From an uncultured Anaerobutyricum sp. (lineage in GTDB: Bacteria > Bacillota > Clostridia > Lachnospirales > Lachnospiraceae), in contig CAKREJ010000044.1 in the NCBI GenBank assembly GCA_934317185.1, positions 1 to 11,679 of the forward strand: 11,679 bases of DNA, in the 5' to 3' direction. The notes under the pieces are model-generated. The model had not been told where the DNA came from and did no database searches. It saw nothing but the letters and a program-made list of their open reading frames with translations. Of the stretch, positions 1 to 6,965 are shown one piece after another. The position numbers and the translations under genes were made by a program. How positions within the stretch are numbered: the stretch's first letter is position 1; each line of letters opens with the position of its first letter.

Positions 1-467
1 TTATATAAATGCTCCATCATCTGCTTTTCGGCAGCTTTATCCTCAAAATCTCCTATATATTCGCAAGAAACACCCTCTTTTTTCAAAATAAGAGAAATTC
101 CATAAAGAGAAACCGGCATCTGCCTTGCCATCACTTTTCCATAATTCTCCGTATACACTTCTTCGGGGAAATGCTTTCTCTCCACCTCAGAAATTGTTCC
201 ATTTGGTTTCAAATCTGCATACTTTTCCACAAAAGCCGCCAATGCTGTTGTCAAAGAACAGCAGGCACACCCATGCCTGGTCATGTATTCACTGTAATCC
301 TCATAAATTCCCGCTTTCTGTTGAAAAACAGGATATATTCTTTGTGAATCACCGTCAGTAATTACTACATTAAGTGTTTTTTCGTTCAAACCATCTTGAG
401 GAAGAATGGGGGAAATGAACTTTCTTCCCTCTTTATCACTCACAAAATTTAAATGTATACAATTCAT
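1..467 (-). CDS. C39-like cysteine peptidase, N-terminal part (runs off left edge)
   Basis: Reading the minus strand from an ATG at 467-465 gives 155 residues open to the window edge, so the C-terminal half is missing. The start is supported by a GAAAGGACC ribosome binding site just upstream (471-479). Residues 61-70 (YMTRHGCACC) match the catalytic Cys block of the C39-like domain in the secreted protein encoded at 4536-6005 (YMSQHGCAAS), making C67 the likely nucleophile. A second block, MPVSLYGISLILKK at 117-130, matches MPVSLYGMNVILNK there. The His and Asp that complete the triad would lie beyond the edge. Unlike that paralogue it has no signal peptide (it begins MNCIHLNFVSDKEGRK) and no Ig-like repeats, so I infer a cytoplasmic location or non-classical export. 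The extra cysteines at C69 and C70 are unusual. The substrate is unknown. Family assignment rests on paralogy to a recognisable C39-like domain. Confidence 0.75.
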   Translation of the reverse strand, partial: MNCIHLNFVSDKEGRKFISPILPQDGLNEKTLNVVITDGDSQRIYPVFQQKAGIYEDYSEYMTRHGCACCSLTTALAAFVEKYADLKPNGTISEVERKHFPEEVYTENYGKVMARQMPVSLYGISLILKKEGVSCEYIGDFEDKAAEKQMMEHLY

Positions 468-489
468 AAAAGGTCCTTTCTATTCTGGG

Positions 490-845
490 TTGCCGCAAAG
501 CGGAGGCTCTCTTTGGAAGCTGTCTTTTGCTGTAGAAGTAAAATCAGAATTCATGTTGTAGGATTGAAATACACAGCCGCTGTAAAACACTTTCTACCGG
601 ATTGCACAAAGAATATGAGAAAAAGAACCCCTAAAAAATTTATTGAATTTTGTGACTTTGTGCTGCGGAATTTTGACCATAGAAACTTCGCATTCGTTTC
701 TGCGAAGTTTCTGCTTTACTGGGCAAAATGGAGCGTTTAGCACAACGGAACAAAATCAATAAATTTTTTAGGGGTTCTTCTCAACAATCTTCTGGCAATC
801 CGGCTGCAGATTTCTTTACAGTGGCGTCTCCCTTGCCTGCGGCAA
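490..845. repeat. Long imperfect palindrome filling the gap between glgB and the C39-like gene
   Basis: The core is a perfect 24-bp inverted repeat, 623-646 against 756-779 (arm contains AACCCCTAAAAAATTTATTG). Pairing continues inward as 648-652/751-755, 670-675/724-729 and 681-692/701-712, closing on an 8-nt loop at 693-700. It continues outward as 597-605/795-803 (CCGGATTGC) and 576-586/815-825 (one mismatch), with a last TTGCCGCA/TGCGGCAA pair at 490-497/838-845. The left arm is longer than the right by about 70 bases. On the minus strand the 24-bp stem is followed by TTCTTTTTCTC, so it could end glgB transcription. The element abuts the glgB stop codon and ends about 20 bases before the next start codon. 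No clear target-site duplication or protein-coding content is seen. It may be a MITE-like element, a giant terminator or a structured RNA. I do not recognise it as a known family. Confidence 0.8.
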
Positions 846-846
846 A

Positions 847-2751
847 TCAGAACTTAAATATCGCTACCCCATAAGCAGGCAATTTGTAACTGATCGAATA
901 TTTTCTTCCATCACATTCTTTTTTAACTGGTTTATATTCTTTTGGTCTTCTTTTGCCTTCACCACCAAACTTCTTAGCATCACTGTTTAGTACAAGTGTA
1001 TGCTTTCTGCGGCAGGTTGTTCCTACACGATAATCCGGACGTTCTACCGGTGTAAAATTAATGACAAATAACATATTACTCTTTCCACTTGCGGAGTGTC
1101 TTACGAAGGAGAAAATACTTCTGTCTCCATCATCAGCATTAATCCATTCAAATCCTTCCGGAAAACAATCATATTCATAAAGACATTTATTATTCTTATA
1201 AAGATGCAGTAATTCTTTCATGAATAACTTAAGGTTCTTGTTTGGTTCTTTATCTAAGAGGAACCAATCAAGCTCTCTCTCTTCACTCCACTCTCTATGC
1301 TGTCCGAAATCCTGCCCCATAAAAAGCAGCTTTTTGCCCGGATGCCCTGTCATAAAAGCATAGCCTGCCATGAGATTTTTAAATTTGTCCTCATAACTTC
1401 CTGGCATCTTTTCTATCATAGAACACTTAAGATGAACAACTTCATCATGAGAAAGTACGAGCATATAATTTTCTGAATATGCGTAAACCATTGCAAAATT
1501 CATCTTTGTATGATTATATTTTCTAAAATACGGATCAAGCTTCATATATTCTAAGAAGTCATGCATCCATCCCATATTCCACTTCAGACTGAAATCTAAT
1601 CCACCATATTCTGCCTGATCGGTTACTTTTGGCCATGCAGTCGATTCTTCTGCTATCATAACAATTCCCGGATTTCTTTTCTTTACGATAGTATTAAGAT
1701 GTTTGAAGAATTCAATTGCCTCCAGATTCTCGTTACCTCCATAAATATTCGGTACCCACTGTCCGTCTTCCCTTCCATAATCAAGATAAAGCATAGATGC
1801 AACCGCATCTACACGAAGTCCGTCTACATGATATTTCTCTAACCAAAACAGTGCATTACAAATAAGGAAGTTACATACCTCTGTCTTTCCGTAATCAAAT
1901 ACTTTTGTTCCCCAATCCGGATGCTCTCCCTTTCTTGGATCTGCATACTCATAAAGACAGGTTCCATCAAATTCAGCTAATCCGAAGGCATCTCTTGGAA
2001 AATGTGCCGGTACCCAGTCTAAAATAACGCCGATATTATGTTCATGCATATAGTCCATAAAATATTGAAAGTCTTCCGGAGAACCGTGGCGTGAAGTTGG
2101 TGCAAAGTAGTTCGTTACCTGATAACCCCAGGAGCCATCAAACGGATGCTCTGCAATACCCATTAATTCAACATGAGTATATCCCATATCCTTCACATAT
2201 GTAACCAGTTCATGTGCCAGCTCTCTGTAATTATAAAATCCGTCCACATCTTCTTCTGTCTGTTCATGTTTCTTCCAGGAACCCGGATGTACCTCATATA
2301 CAAACATCGGATTTTTTTTCGCATCAAATTTCTCTCTCTTTTTCATCCAACGGCTGTCATGCCATTTGAAATCAGAAATATCTGCGACAATAGAAGCATT
2401 ATTCGGTCGAAGCTCTGCCTGAAATCCATAAGGATCTGCTTTTAATATCCTGTTTCCTGACTTTGTTGTGATACAATATTTATAAATATCTCCTACTTGT
2501 ATTCCCGGAAGGAAAATTTCATAAATCCCCAATGGCTCCAACCGTTCCATCGGTGTCGCATTTTCATCCCATTCGTTAAAATTACCGACAATAGAAACTT
2601 CTTCTGCATTCGGTGCCCACACGGCAAAATACACGCCCTCTTCTTCATCAACAGTCATAGGGTGTGCCCCGAGTTTATTATATAAGTCATAATGTGTTCC
2701 CTGACCAAATAAGTACTGGTCAAATTCTGTAATAAATCTGGTATCTGGCAT
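847..2751 (-). CDS. glgB: 1,4-alpha-glucan branching enzyme (GH13)
   Basis: This enzyme cuts alpha-1,4 glucan chains and rejoins them as alpha-1,6 branches in cytoplasmic glycogen synthesis (EC 2.4.1.18). I chose the ATG at 2751 (634 residues, start MPDTRFITEF) because GGGAGGAG lies 6 bases upstream; an in-frame TTG 30 bases earlier lacks such a site. An N-terminal CBM48-like domain covers about residues 28-110 (FAVWAPNAEEVSIVGNFNEW). The GH13 barrel shows region I DWVPAH (D245, H250), nucleophile D315 in GLRVDAV, acid/base E368 in IAEES, and D436 in LSHDE. A C-terminal beta domain ends the protein. Length is normal for the family. The usual glycines after the last motif (VHGKGS type) read VHLKCS (C443), a local variant. 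It has its own promoter downstream of the ilvE terminator. No other glycogen gene is next to it, so it appears monocistronic. Confidence 0.96.
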   Translation of the reverse strand: MPDTRFITEFDQYLFGQGTHYDLYNKLGAHPMTVDEEEGVYFAVWAPNAEEVSIVGNFNEWDENATPMERLEPLGIYEIFLPGIQVGDIYKYCITTKSGNRILKADPYGFQAELRPNNASIVADISDFKWHDSRWMKKREKFDAKKNPMFVYEVHPGSWKKHEQTEEDVDGFYNYRELAHELVTYVKDMGYTHVELMGIAEHPFDGSWGYQVTNYFAPTSRHGSPEDFQYFMDYMHEHNIGVILDWVPAHFPRDAFGLAEFDGTCLYEYADPRKGEHPDWGTKVFDYGKTEVCNFLICNALFWLEKYHVDGLRVDAVASMLYLDYGREDGQWVPNIYGGNENLEAIEFFKHLNTIVKKRNPGIVMIAEESTAWPKVTDQAEYGGLDFSLKWNMGWMHDFLEYMKLDPYFRKYNHTKMNFAMVYAYSENYMLVLSHDEVVHLKCSMIEKMPGSYEDKFKNLMAGYAFMTGHPGKKLLFMGQDFGQHREWSEERELDWFLLDKEPNKNLKLFMKELLHLYKNNKCLYEYDCFPEGFEWINADDGDRSIFSFVRHSASGKSNMLFVINFTPVERPDYRVGTTCRRKHTLVLNSDAKKFGGEGKRRPKEYKPVKKECDGRKYSISYKLPAYGVAIFKF

Positions 2752-2792
2752 AACAGACTCCTCCCGTTTTATAATTTCCAATTTCTTTGTTT

Positions 2793-2801
2793 ATTATATC
2801 A
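2793..2801 (-). promoter_or_regulatory. Extended -10 promoter for glgB
   Basis: On the minus strand TATAAT (2798-2793) is preceded by TGA, giving an extended -10 (TGATATAAT). No good -35 sits at 17 bases; the nearest candidate, TTACTG, is 20 bases away. Predicted transcription would start near 2786, leaving a short leader of about 35 nt before the glgB start. Confidence 0.6.
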
Positions 2802-2893
2802 TAAAATGGTAATTTTTTCAGTAATAACTTATGCAATTTGCAAAATATTCAAAAGTCTTTCCAATGTAATATTTCTGCTAAAAACGCAAAAAC

Positions 2894-2913
2894 AAAATGT
2901 AAAAGTACATTTT
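2894..2913. repeat. Short perfect hairpin after the ilvE terminator
   Basis: AAAATGTA (2894-2901) and TACATTTT (2906-2913) form a perfect 8-bp inverted repeat around a 4-nt loop. On the minus strand it directly follows the T-tract of the ilvE terminator and is itself followed by TTTTTG, so it may be a back-up terminator. It could also be an operator lying about 95 bases upstream of the glgB -10. The sequence does not decide between these. Confidence 0.4.
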
Positions 2914-2915
2914 AC

Positions 2916-2953
2916 AAAAAAAGAGAAAGAAATGATCTTAACATTCCTTTCTC
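2916..2953 (-). terminator. Rho-independent terminator of ilvE
   Basis: On the minus strand GAGAAAGGAATG (2953-2942) pairs with CATTTCTTTCTC (2934-2923), 12 positions with one G-U, around a 7-nt loop, and is followed by seven T (2922-2916). It separates ilvE from glgB transcription. The distance from the ilvE stop is about 110 bases, unusually long, and that space is itself structured. Confidence 0.85.
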
Positions 2954-2955
2954 CT

Positions 2956-3039
2956 GAATCATCCAGGAATACCCTGGCATTCTTGCTGCGATATGTGCGT
3001 CATGCAATGCATGCTATACTTCTGCATCACATATCCGCA
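2956..3039 (-). other. Structured 3' region of ilvE (possible small RNA)
   Basis: Two further hairpins lie between the ilvE stop and its terminator. The larger pairs 2987-2997 (TGCGATATGTG) with 3028-3039 (one bulged base) and 3002-3006 (ATGCA) with 3023-3027, making about 16 bp with a 4-nt bulge. The smaller pairs CCAGG 2963-2967 with CCTGG 2973-2977, extended by GAAT/ATTC (2956-2959/2979-2982). With the terminator hairpin this makes three consecutive stems in about 120 nt. That is the layout of a 3'-UTR-derived small RNA or of a regulatory read-through element. No known RNA family is recognised, and a separate promoter is only weakly suggested (TAAAAT-like, inside the ilvE tail). Confidence 0.4.
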
Positions 3040-3062
3040 CACTATTATTTTATTTAAAAAAT

Positions 3063-4109
3063 CTATTTCTGGCATTCACCATGCTTACAGATAGTCTTAA
3101 TCCATCCTTCCGGTGCCTCAATATGTCCCATCTGAATTCCTGTAAGAGTATCGTATAACTTCTTAATAACCGGTCCCATCTCTTCCATTCCACTTGGGAA
3201 ACAGATTTCTTTTCCATGATCAACAATCTTTCCAACCGGAGAAATTACTGCTGCGGTTCCACAAAGACCACATTCTGCAAAATCTTTTACTTCCTCAAAA
3301 AGAACTTCTCTATGTTCTACTTTCATTCCAAGATAATGTTCTGCGATATACATCAGAGAACGACGAGTAATCGATGGAAGAATGCTATCTGACTTCGGTG
3401 TTACAAGCTTACCGTCTTTTGTAATGAAAATGAAGTTTGCTCCACCAGTTTCTTCAACCTTTGTTCTTGTAGCAGGATCAAGATACATATTCTCATCATA
3501 TCCCTGCTTATGTGCATCTACAATTGCATGTAAACTCATGGCATAGTTAAGACCTGCTTTAATATGTCCTGTTCCGTGAGGTGCTGCACGGTCAAAATCT
3601 GAAACTCTGATTGTAATAGGCTTTGCACCACCCTTGAAATATGGTCCTACAGGTGTAACAAAAATACGGAACTGATATTCATCTGCCGGCTTTACACCAA
3701 TAACAGGATTAGAACCAAACATATATGGACGGATATATAAAGTAGCTCCGGAGCCATATGGTGCTACGTACGCTGCGTTCGCTTTTACTGTTTCTACAAT
3801 CGCTTCTACAAATTTTTCTTCAGGGAATACCGGCATCTCCAGTCTTCTACAGGAATCTGCCATACGGGCTGCGTTTAAGTCCGGACGGAAACAAACAATA
3901 TCTCCGCTCTCTGTCGTGTATGCTTTTAAACCTTCAAAACATGTCTGTGCATACTGAAATACACCGGCACATTCATTCAGAGTAATCGTAGCATCTTCTG
4001 TAAGAGTGCCTTCATCCCATGCACCATCCTTAAAATTAGCTACGAATCTTTTCTCTGTCTGCTGATAGCTAAAGCCCAGCTCACCCCAGTTAATATCTTT
4101 CTTGTCCAT
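3063..4109 (-). CDS. ilvE: Branched-chain amino acid aminotransferase (class IV, PLP)
   Basis: This cytoplasmic enzyme interconverts leucine, isoleucine and valine with their 2-oxo acids, using 2-oxoglutarate/glutamate (EC 2.6.1.42). I chose the ATG at 4109 (348 residues, start MDKKDINWGE), which has AGAAGGGAAG about 8 bases upstream; an in-frame ATG 33 bases earlier lacks one. Family blocks are FEGLKAY (58-64), FRPDLNAARM (74-83), the PLP lysine K184 in GTGHIKAGLNYA, VEETGGANFIF (218-228) and CGTAAVISPVG (283-293). Length matches the group with eukaryote-like BCATs. A CxxC (C280, C283) lies just before the GTA block, not at the redox CxxC site of human BCAT, so a redox role is only speculation. 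It has its own promoter and terminator and no other ilv or leu gene nearby. Confidence 0.95.
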   Translation of the reverse strand: MDKKDINWGELGFSYQQTEKRFVANFKDGAWDEGTLTEDATITLNECAGVFQYAQTCFEGLKAYTTESGDIVCFRPDLNAARMADSCRRLEMPVFPEEKFVEAIVETVKANAAYVAPYGSGATLYIRPYMFGSNPVIGVKPADEYQFRIFVTPVGPYFKGGAKPITIRVSDFDRAAPHGTGHIKAGLNYAMSLHAIVDAHKQGYDENMYLDPATRTKVEETGGANFIFITKDGKLVTPKSDSILPSITRRSLMYIAEHYLGMKVEHREVLFEEVKDFAECGLCGTAAVISPVGKIVDHGKEICFPSGMEEMGPVIKKLYDTLTGIQMGHIEAPEGWIKTICKHGECQK

Positions 4110-4187
4110 TACGAAAACTTCCCTTCTTAAAATATGAAACAACTCTTCTGAAAAACTTCATTTCATCTTCTTATAAATTTTGCAATC

Positions 4188-4216
4188 ATTATAACACATC
4201 ATTTTTTAATTTTCCA
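4188..4216 (-). promoter_or_regulatory. Sigma-A-type promoter for ilvE
   Basis: On the minus strand TGGAAA (4216-4211), 17 bases, then TATAAT (4193-4188), preceded by TGT as an extended -10. Transcription would start near 4181, giving a leader of about 70 nt. No T-box or leader-peptide attenuator is visible in that leader, which is too short for a T-box. Confidence 0.7.
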
Positions 4217-4442
4217 TGAAATCACATGAATAAATGTAAAAAAATTCGATTTTTTCTGTCATTTCATGATTTTGCACAATTTTTTCTTCTTTCTTCTTAT
4301 ATTTCTCCGCACTTTTTTATTATTTTTTCGCACTGTACTCAAGTAAACAAAACGAATAAAAAAGAAAGGAAAATTCATTATGACTTCATATATAAAAGTT
4401 TCGTCCATTTCTCTCTCCAAACCCTAACACATCCTGTCAGAC
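4217..4442. other. AT-rich gap between two minus-strand units
   Basis: The stretch is strongly AT-rich with T-runs. It contains an inverted repeat CATGAAAT/ATTTCATG at 4215-4222 and 4260-4267, starting at the ilvE -35. It also contains a 15-codon plus-strand reading frame (4380-4427, start MTSYIKVSS) preceded by AAGGA 9 bases upstream. I see no convincing plus-strand promoter and do not call it a gene. Confidence 0.4.
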
Positions 4443-4483
4443 AAAAAAAGAAGACTACGACATTTAAAAATGTCTCAGCCTTC
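4443..4483 (-). terminator. Rho-independent terminator of the SGNH/C39 operon
   Basis: On the minus strand GAAGGCTGAGACATT pairs with AATGTCGTAGTCTTC (arms within 4450-4483, a few non-canonical positions) and is followed by seven T (4449-4443). It lies about 50 bases after the stop of the Ig-like/C39 gene. The opposite strand has only a short TTCTTT after the stem, so activity in that direction would be weak. Confidence 0.85.
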
Positions 4484-4535
4484 TTTCGTAAATAATGATA
4501 GACACTACATCTTAAAACAATACGGCTACGTTAAA

Positions 4536-6005
4536 TCATTCGTCAATGTCCGGATTCACTAAAATATATCCTCCGCCACCGGCGGTACTAAAATAACAGT
4601 TGGTAGATAACGCTCCTGATGTAGTACAGGAAAACATTCCTTCATTTAAAAGATTGCTTACTGTTTCGTATTTTATTCTTCTCTGATTTCCAAAAACAGC
4701 CGTGCGGTCAGCCGAATCTGCGATAATTGCCTTTCCTGTATCTGTAATACCGAGAAGAACCATCGTATGAAAACTATTGGCCCATTTCCCTTTTTTCATT
4801 TCTATGATAACCGGATTACCAGTTTTTAAATGTGCAGTAATCTGATGTGCAGCCTCTGATTTTTGAAAACGTCTTATATATTTTGTGCGAATTCTCTGTT
4901 TATTAAGAATAACATTCATTCCATATAACGATACCGGCATGGACTTATCCTTCTTATCAGAATCATTATATTTTTCCTTATAATTCTTCGCCCATACTTT
5001 CGCACCAAACGCTTTATATTCTAATCCTCCCCGATCAGTAATACGCTTTGGTGTAACATTCTTTCCAAAACCTGTCAATACCGTCGCCACTGCACTTGCG
5101 GCACAACCATGCTGTGACATATATCTTTTAAAACTGCTGGCATTTATATCCGCTGATTGCCTGTATACTGTATAGCTTCTCATACTCGGAAAACTATTCA
5201 CTGTAATACTGTAACGATCTCCTTTACTGCTCAATGGTAAAGTATCCATCCTTGTATAAATATTATCCGGACTTACTACCGTAACATTACAATAAAGTAC
5301 GGCCTTTCCACTTTTGCAGGTAATCGTAGACATACCGGATACCGGCTGTGCTGTAATATTTCCATTTTGATCTACCTGTGCCACGGAGGAATTGGAAGAG
5401 TACCAACGACAAGTACTTCCTGCATACTTCACACCCAAATGATACGCACTTTCTGCTGTCAGGCGAAGGGTTGTTCTTTCCAGATTTGCTACATATATCT
5501 TGCAGACAAGTCTTTTTCCGTTTGTACGGCATACAATCTTTGCTACGCCTTCCTTTACAGCCTTCACAGAACCTTTTCGGCTCACCCGTAAAATATTCTC
5601 ATTTGTACTTTTCCACTTTGTATTCTTGCCATTTTTCACTCTTAACTGGATTCTGTTTCCTCTTGCTACAGTAAGTTCTGTGGCATTTAGTCCAACGACT
5701 GTCACTTTGCAACGCATACGCTTTGAACCTACTTTGGCTGTAACCGTAGCCTTACCACCTTTCAAAGCAGTAATTTTTCCTTTTTCTACCGTTACGATTT
5801 TTGAATTATTACTTGTCCATTTAACCTTTCTGCCCCGCTTACCAAGAACTTTAACCTGCTTTGTCTCTCCCTGTGCTATTTTAACAGAAGTATAGTTCAA
5901 TCTGGTCCGAGTTGCTGCCTGTACATTCAGCACACCCTTCGATGTCACAAAAAATCCCATTAATAAAATGATACAGGTAATAAAAAGTATATTCTTTTTT
6001 TTCAT
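4536..6005 (-). CDS. Secreted protein with three Big_2 Ig-like repeats and a C39-like peptidase domain
   Basis: 489 residues from the ATG at 6005, which has GGGAG 5 bases upstream; an ATG 12 bases earlier is possible. Residues 1-31 are a signal peptide (basic start, hydrophobic 5-20, cut near VQA-A). Three Big_2-type repeats follow, about 36-105, 107-175 and 177-245, each with a VKWTSNNSKIVTV-like block and a GKATVTA-like block. Repeats 2 and 3 carry a C-x8-C pair (C159/C168, C230/C239), suggesting a disulfide across the last hairpin. The C-terminal domain (about 285-489) shows Cys C301 in HGCAASAVATVL, H413 in SFHTMVLLG and D430 in IIADSAD, a complete papain-like triad of the C39-like family. 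No sortase signal or transmembrane anchor is seen at the C-terminus. It probably acts outside the cell on a peptide or envelope substrate that is unknown. It starts 15 bases after the SGNH gene, so the two are cotranscribed. Confidence 0.88.
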   Translation of the reverse strand: MKKKNILFITCIILLMGFFVTSKGVLNVQAATRTRLNYTSVKIAQGETKQVKVLGKRGRKVKWTSNNSKIVTVEKGKITALKGGKATVTAKVGSKRMRCKVTVVGLNATELTVARGNRIQLRVKNGKNTKWKSTNENILRVSRKGSVKAVKEGVAKIVCRTNGKRLVCKIYVANLERTTLRLTAESAYHLGVKYAGSTCRWYSSNSSVAQVDQNGNITAQPVSGMSTITCKSGKAVLYCNVTVVSPDNIYTRMDTLPLSSKGDRYSITVNSFPSMRSYTVYRQSADINASSFKRYMSQHGCAASAVATVLTGFGKNVTPKRITDRGGLEYKAFGAKVWAKNYKEKYNDSDKKDKSMPVSLYGMNVILNKQRIRTKYIRRFQKSEAAHQITAHLKTGNPVIIEMKKGKWANSFHTMVLLGITDTGKAIIADSADRTAVFGNQRRIKYETVSNLLNEGMFSCTTSGALSTNCYFSTAGGGGYILVNPDIDE

Positions 6006-6020
6006 GCTTACTCCCATCTT

Positions 6021-6668
6021 CTAACCTAAAACTGATTGCTTCTTTATCTCACGGATCCACATATCCGCAAGAGTTTTCATTCCGGCTTTGTCAGGATGTA
6101 TTCCGTCGATCGTCCCATACTCTCTCTGGCTCGCTGCCAGATCCGCTATATATACTTCTGCCTTTGCTGCCGCTTTCCTGATAATATCTGAATACACTCT
6201 TTTAGAAATCGTGCCGTCAACATTAAAAAATGCCGCACCTTCCGGCTGTTTTCCTTCAGGGAGTGTAGCACACCATATATCTGTATGAGGATACTGTTTT
6301 TTCAATCGATGTAACATCATTTGATAAGCTTCTTCAAACTCTTCCGGTAAAACACAAAATCCCCAGTCATTACATCCCGCACTAACGAGAATACTATCAG
6401 GGATACCATTCTCGCCCAGCTTCTTAATACGTTCTTCTGACATCGCAGAAGTTGACAAATTACCAGATACCATACTTCCTGCGAGTGAATGATTCACTCC
6501 AAGCTCTCCATCTACCGCATGAAGAACCTGCATCCACCATGTATCCTCCACAGACTTTATTCCTGCTTCCCACTGTACATAAGAATCATAAAAAACACCT
6601 TCTCCCGGTGTATATCCGGCAAATGTACTGATGGAATCTCCCAAAATAGATATTTTTCTTTTTTTCAT
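6021..6668 (-). CDS. SGNH/GDSL-family hydrolase
   Basis: 215 residues from the ATG at 6668, with GGGTGG about 9 bases upstream. The four SGNH blocks are visible: GDSIS (nucleophile S12), SLAGS (G64), SAGCNDWG (N100) and DGIHPDKAG (D188, H191). These are the Ser, Gly, Asn and Asp/His residues of the fold, so it should be an active esterase, acylhydrolase or deacetylase. No signal peptide or membrane segment is present, so the enzyme is predicted cytoplasmic. It is the first gene of a two-gene operon with a secreted C39-like protein; the pairing suggests a shared process, but the substrate cannot be read from sequence. Its leader is long (about 110 nt) and structured. Confidence 0.88.
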   Translation of the reverse strand: MKKRKISILGDSISTFAGYTPGEGVFYDSYVQWEAGIKSVEDTWWMQVLHAVDGELGVNHSLAGSMVSGNLSTSAMSEERIKKLGENGIPDSILVSAGCNDWGFCVLPEEFEEAYQMMLHRLKKQYPHTDIWCATLPEGKQPEGAAFFNVDGTISKRVYSDIIRKAAAKAEVYIADLAASQREYGTIDGIHPDKAGMKTLADMWIREIKKQSVLG

Positions 6669-6697
6669 AAAAATCTACCACCCTATTCCTTCTCTTT

Positions 6698-6753
6698 TTT
6701 ATGCAATCATAAAGTACGTCCTAAATCGGCCTGTAATCGTACATCAAACAGGC
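6698..6753 (-). promoter_or_regulatory. Structured 5' leader of the SGNH/C39 operon, possible pseudoknot
   Basis: On the minus-strand RNA GCCUGU (6753-6748) pairs with ACAGGC (6734-6729). GUACG (6742-6738), inside that loop, can pair with CGUAC (6718-6714) downstream, which is an H-type pseudoknot topology. A third stem, UUUAUG/CAUAAA (6713-6708/6703-6698) with a 4-nt loop, abuts the second. The ribosome binding site follows about 20 bases later. GUAC is self-complementary, so part of stem 2 could be chance. No known riboswitch consensus is recognised. Confidence 0.35.
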
Positions 6754-6787
6754 TGCCATCTTCCCTGTACAATTCCACAGTTTTAGT

Positions 6788-6796
6788 ATTATAACA
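6788..6796 (-). promoter_or_regulatory. Extended -10 promoter for the SGNH/C39 operon
   Basis: Minus-strand TGTTATAAT (6796-6788) is a perfect extended -10. No good -35 lies at 16-18 bases. The same TGTGTTATAAT string occurs at the ilvE promoter. Transcription would start near 6781, about 110 nt before the SGNH start codon. Confidence 0.6.
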
Positions 6797-6893
6797 CATA
6801 AATATGCTGCAAATATGTTACAAAGCAAAATGATTTTTCGGTTTGTTGCTCATTCCCCATAGATGAAGGAGTCATCTCACACCTGATATAAAG

Positions 6894-6932
6894 AATCCCA
6901 CAGGAATCTGCACTTGCTCATCCTGTGGGATT
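6894..6932 (-). terminator. Probable terminator of the reactivase gene
   Basis: A perfect 12-bp inverted repeat, AATCCCACAGGA (6894-6905) and TCCTGTGGGATT (6921-6932), with a 15-nt loop, begins 33 bases after the reactivase stop. On the minus strand it is followed by CTTTATATC, a poor T-tract, so termination may be leaky. The strength of the stem and its position still support this role. Confidence 0.65.
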
Positions 6933-6965
6933 ATGATACATCTTAGTTTATAAAATTATTCTGTC

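Noticed and set aside
9..361. Plus-strand reading frames at the left edge
   Set aside because: They are antisense to a minus-strand frame that shows clear C39-like motifs.
453..740. Plus-strand 95-residue reading frame
   Set aside because: It runs through the palindrome and overlaps the start and ribosome binding site of the minus-strand C39-like gene. It has no ribosome binding site of its own and no recognisable domain.
4110..4187. T-box or leader-peptide attenuator before ilvE
   Set aside because: The leader is about 70 nt with no T-box sequence, no run of branched-chain codons and no terminator hairpin.
4208..4222. CodY-like box at the ilvE -35 (AATTTTCCATGAAAT)
   Set aside because: It differs from the CodY consensus AATTTTCWGAAAATT at about five positions, too many in AT-rich DNA.
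5500..5895. Plus-strand 131-residue frame
   Set aside because: It is antisense to the Ig-like repeats and has no ribosome binding site or domain.
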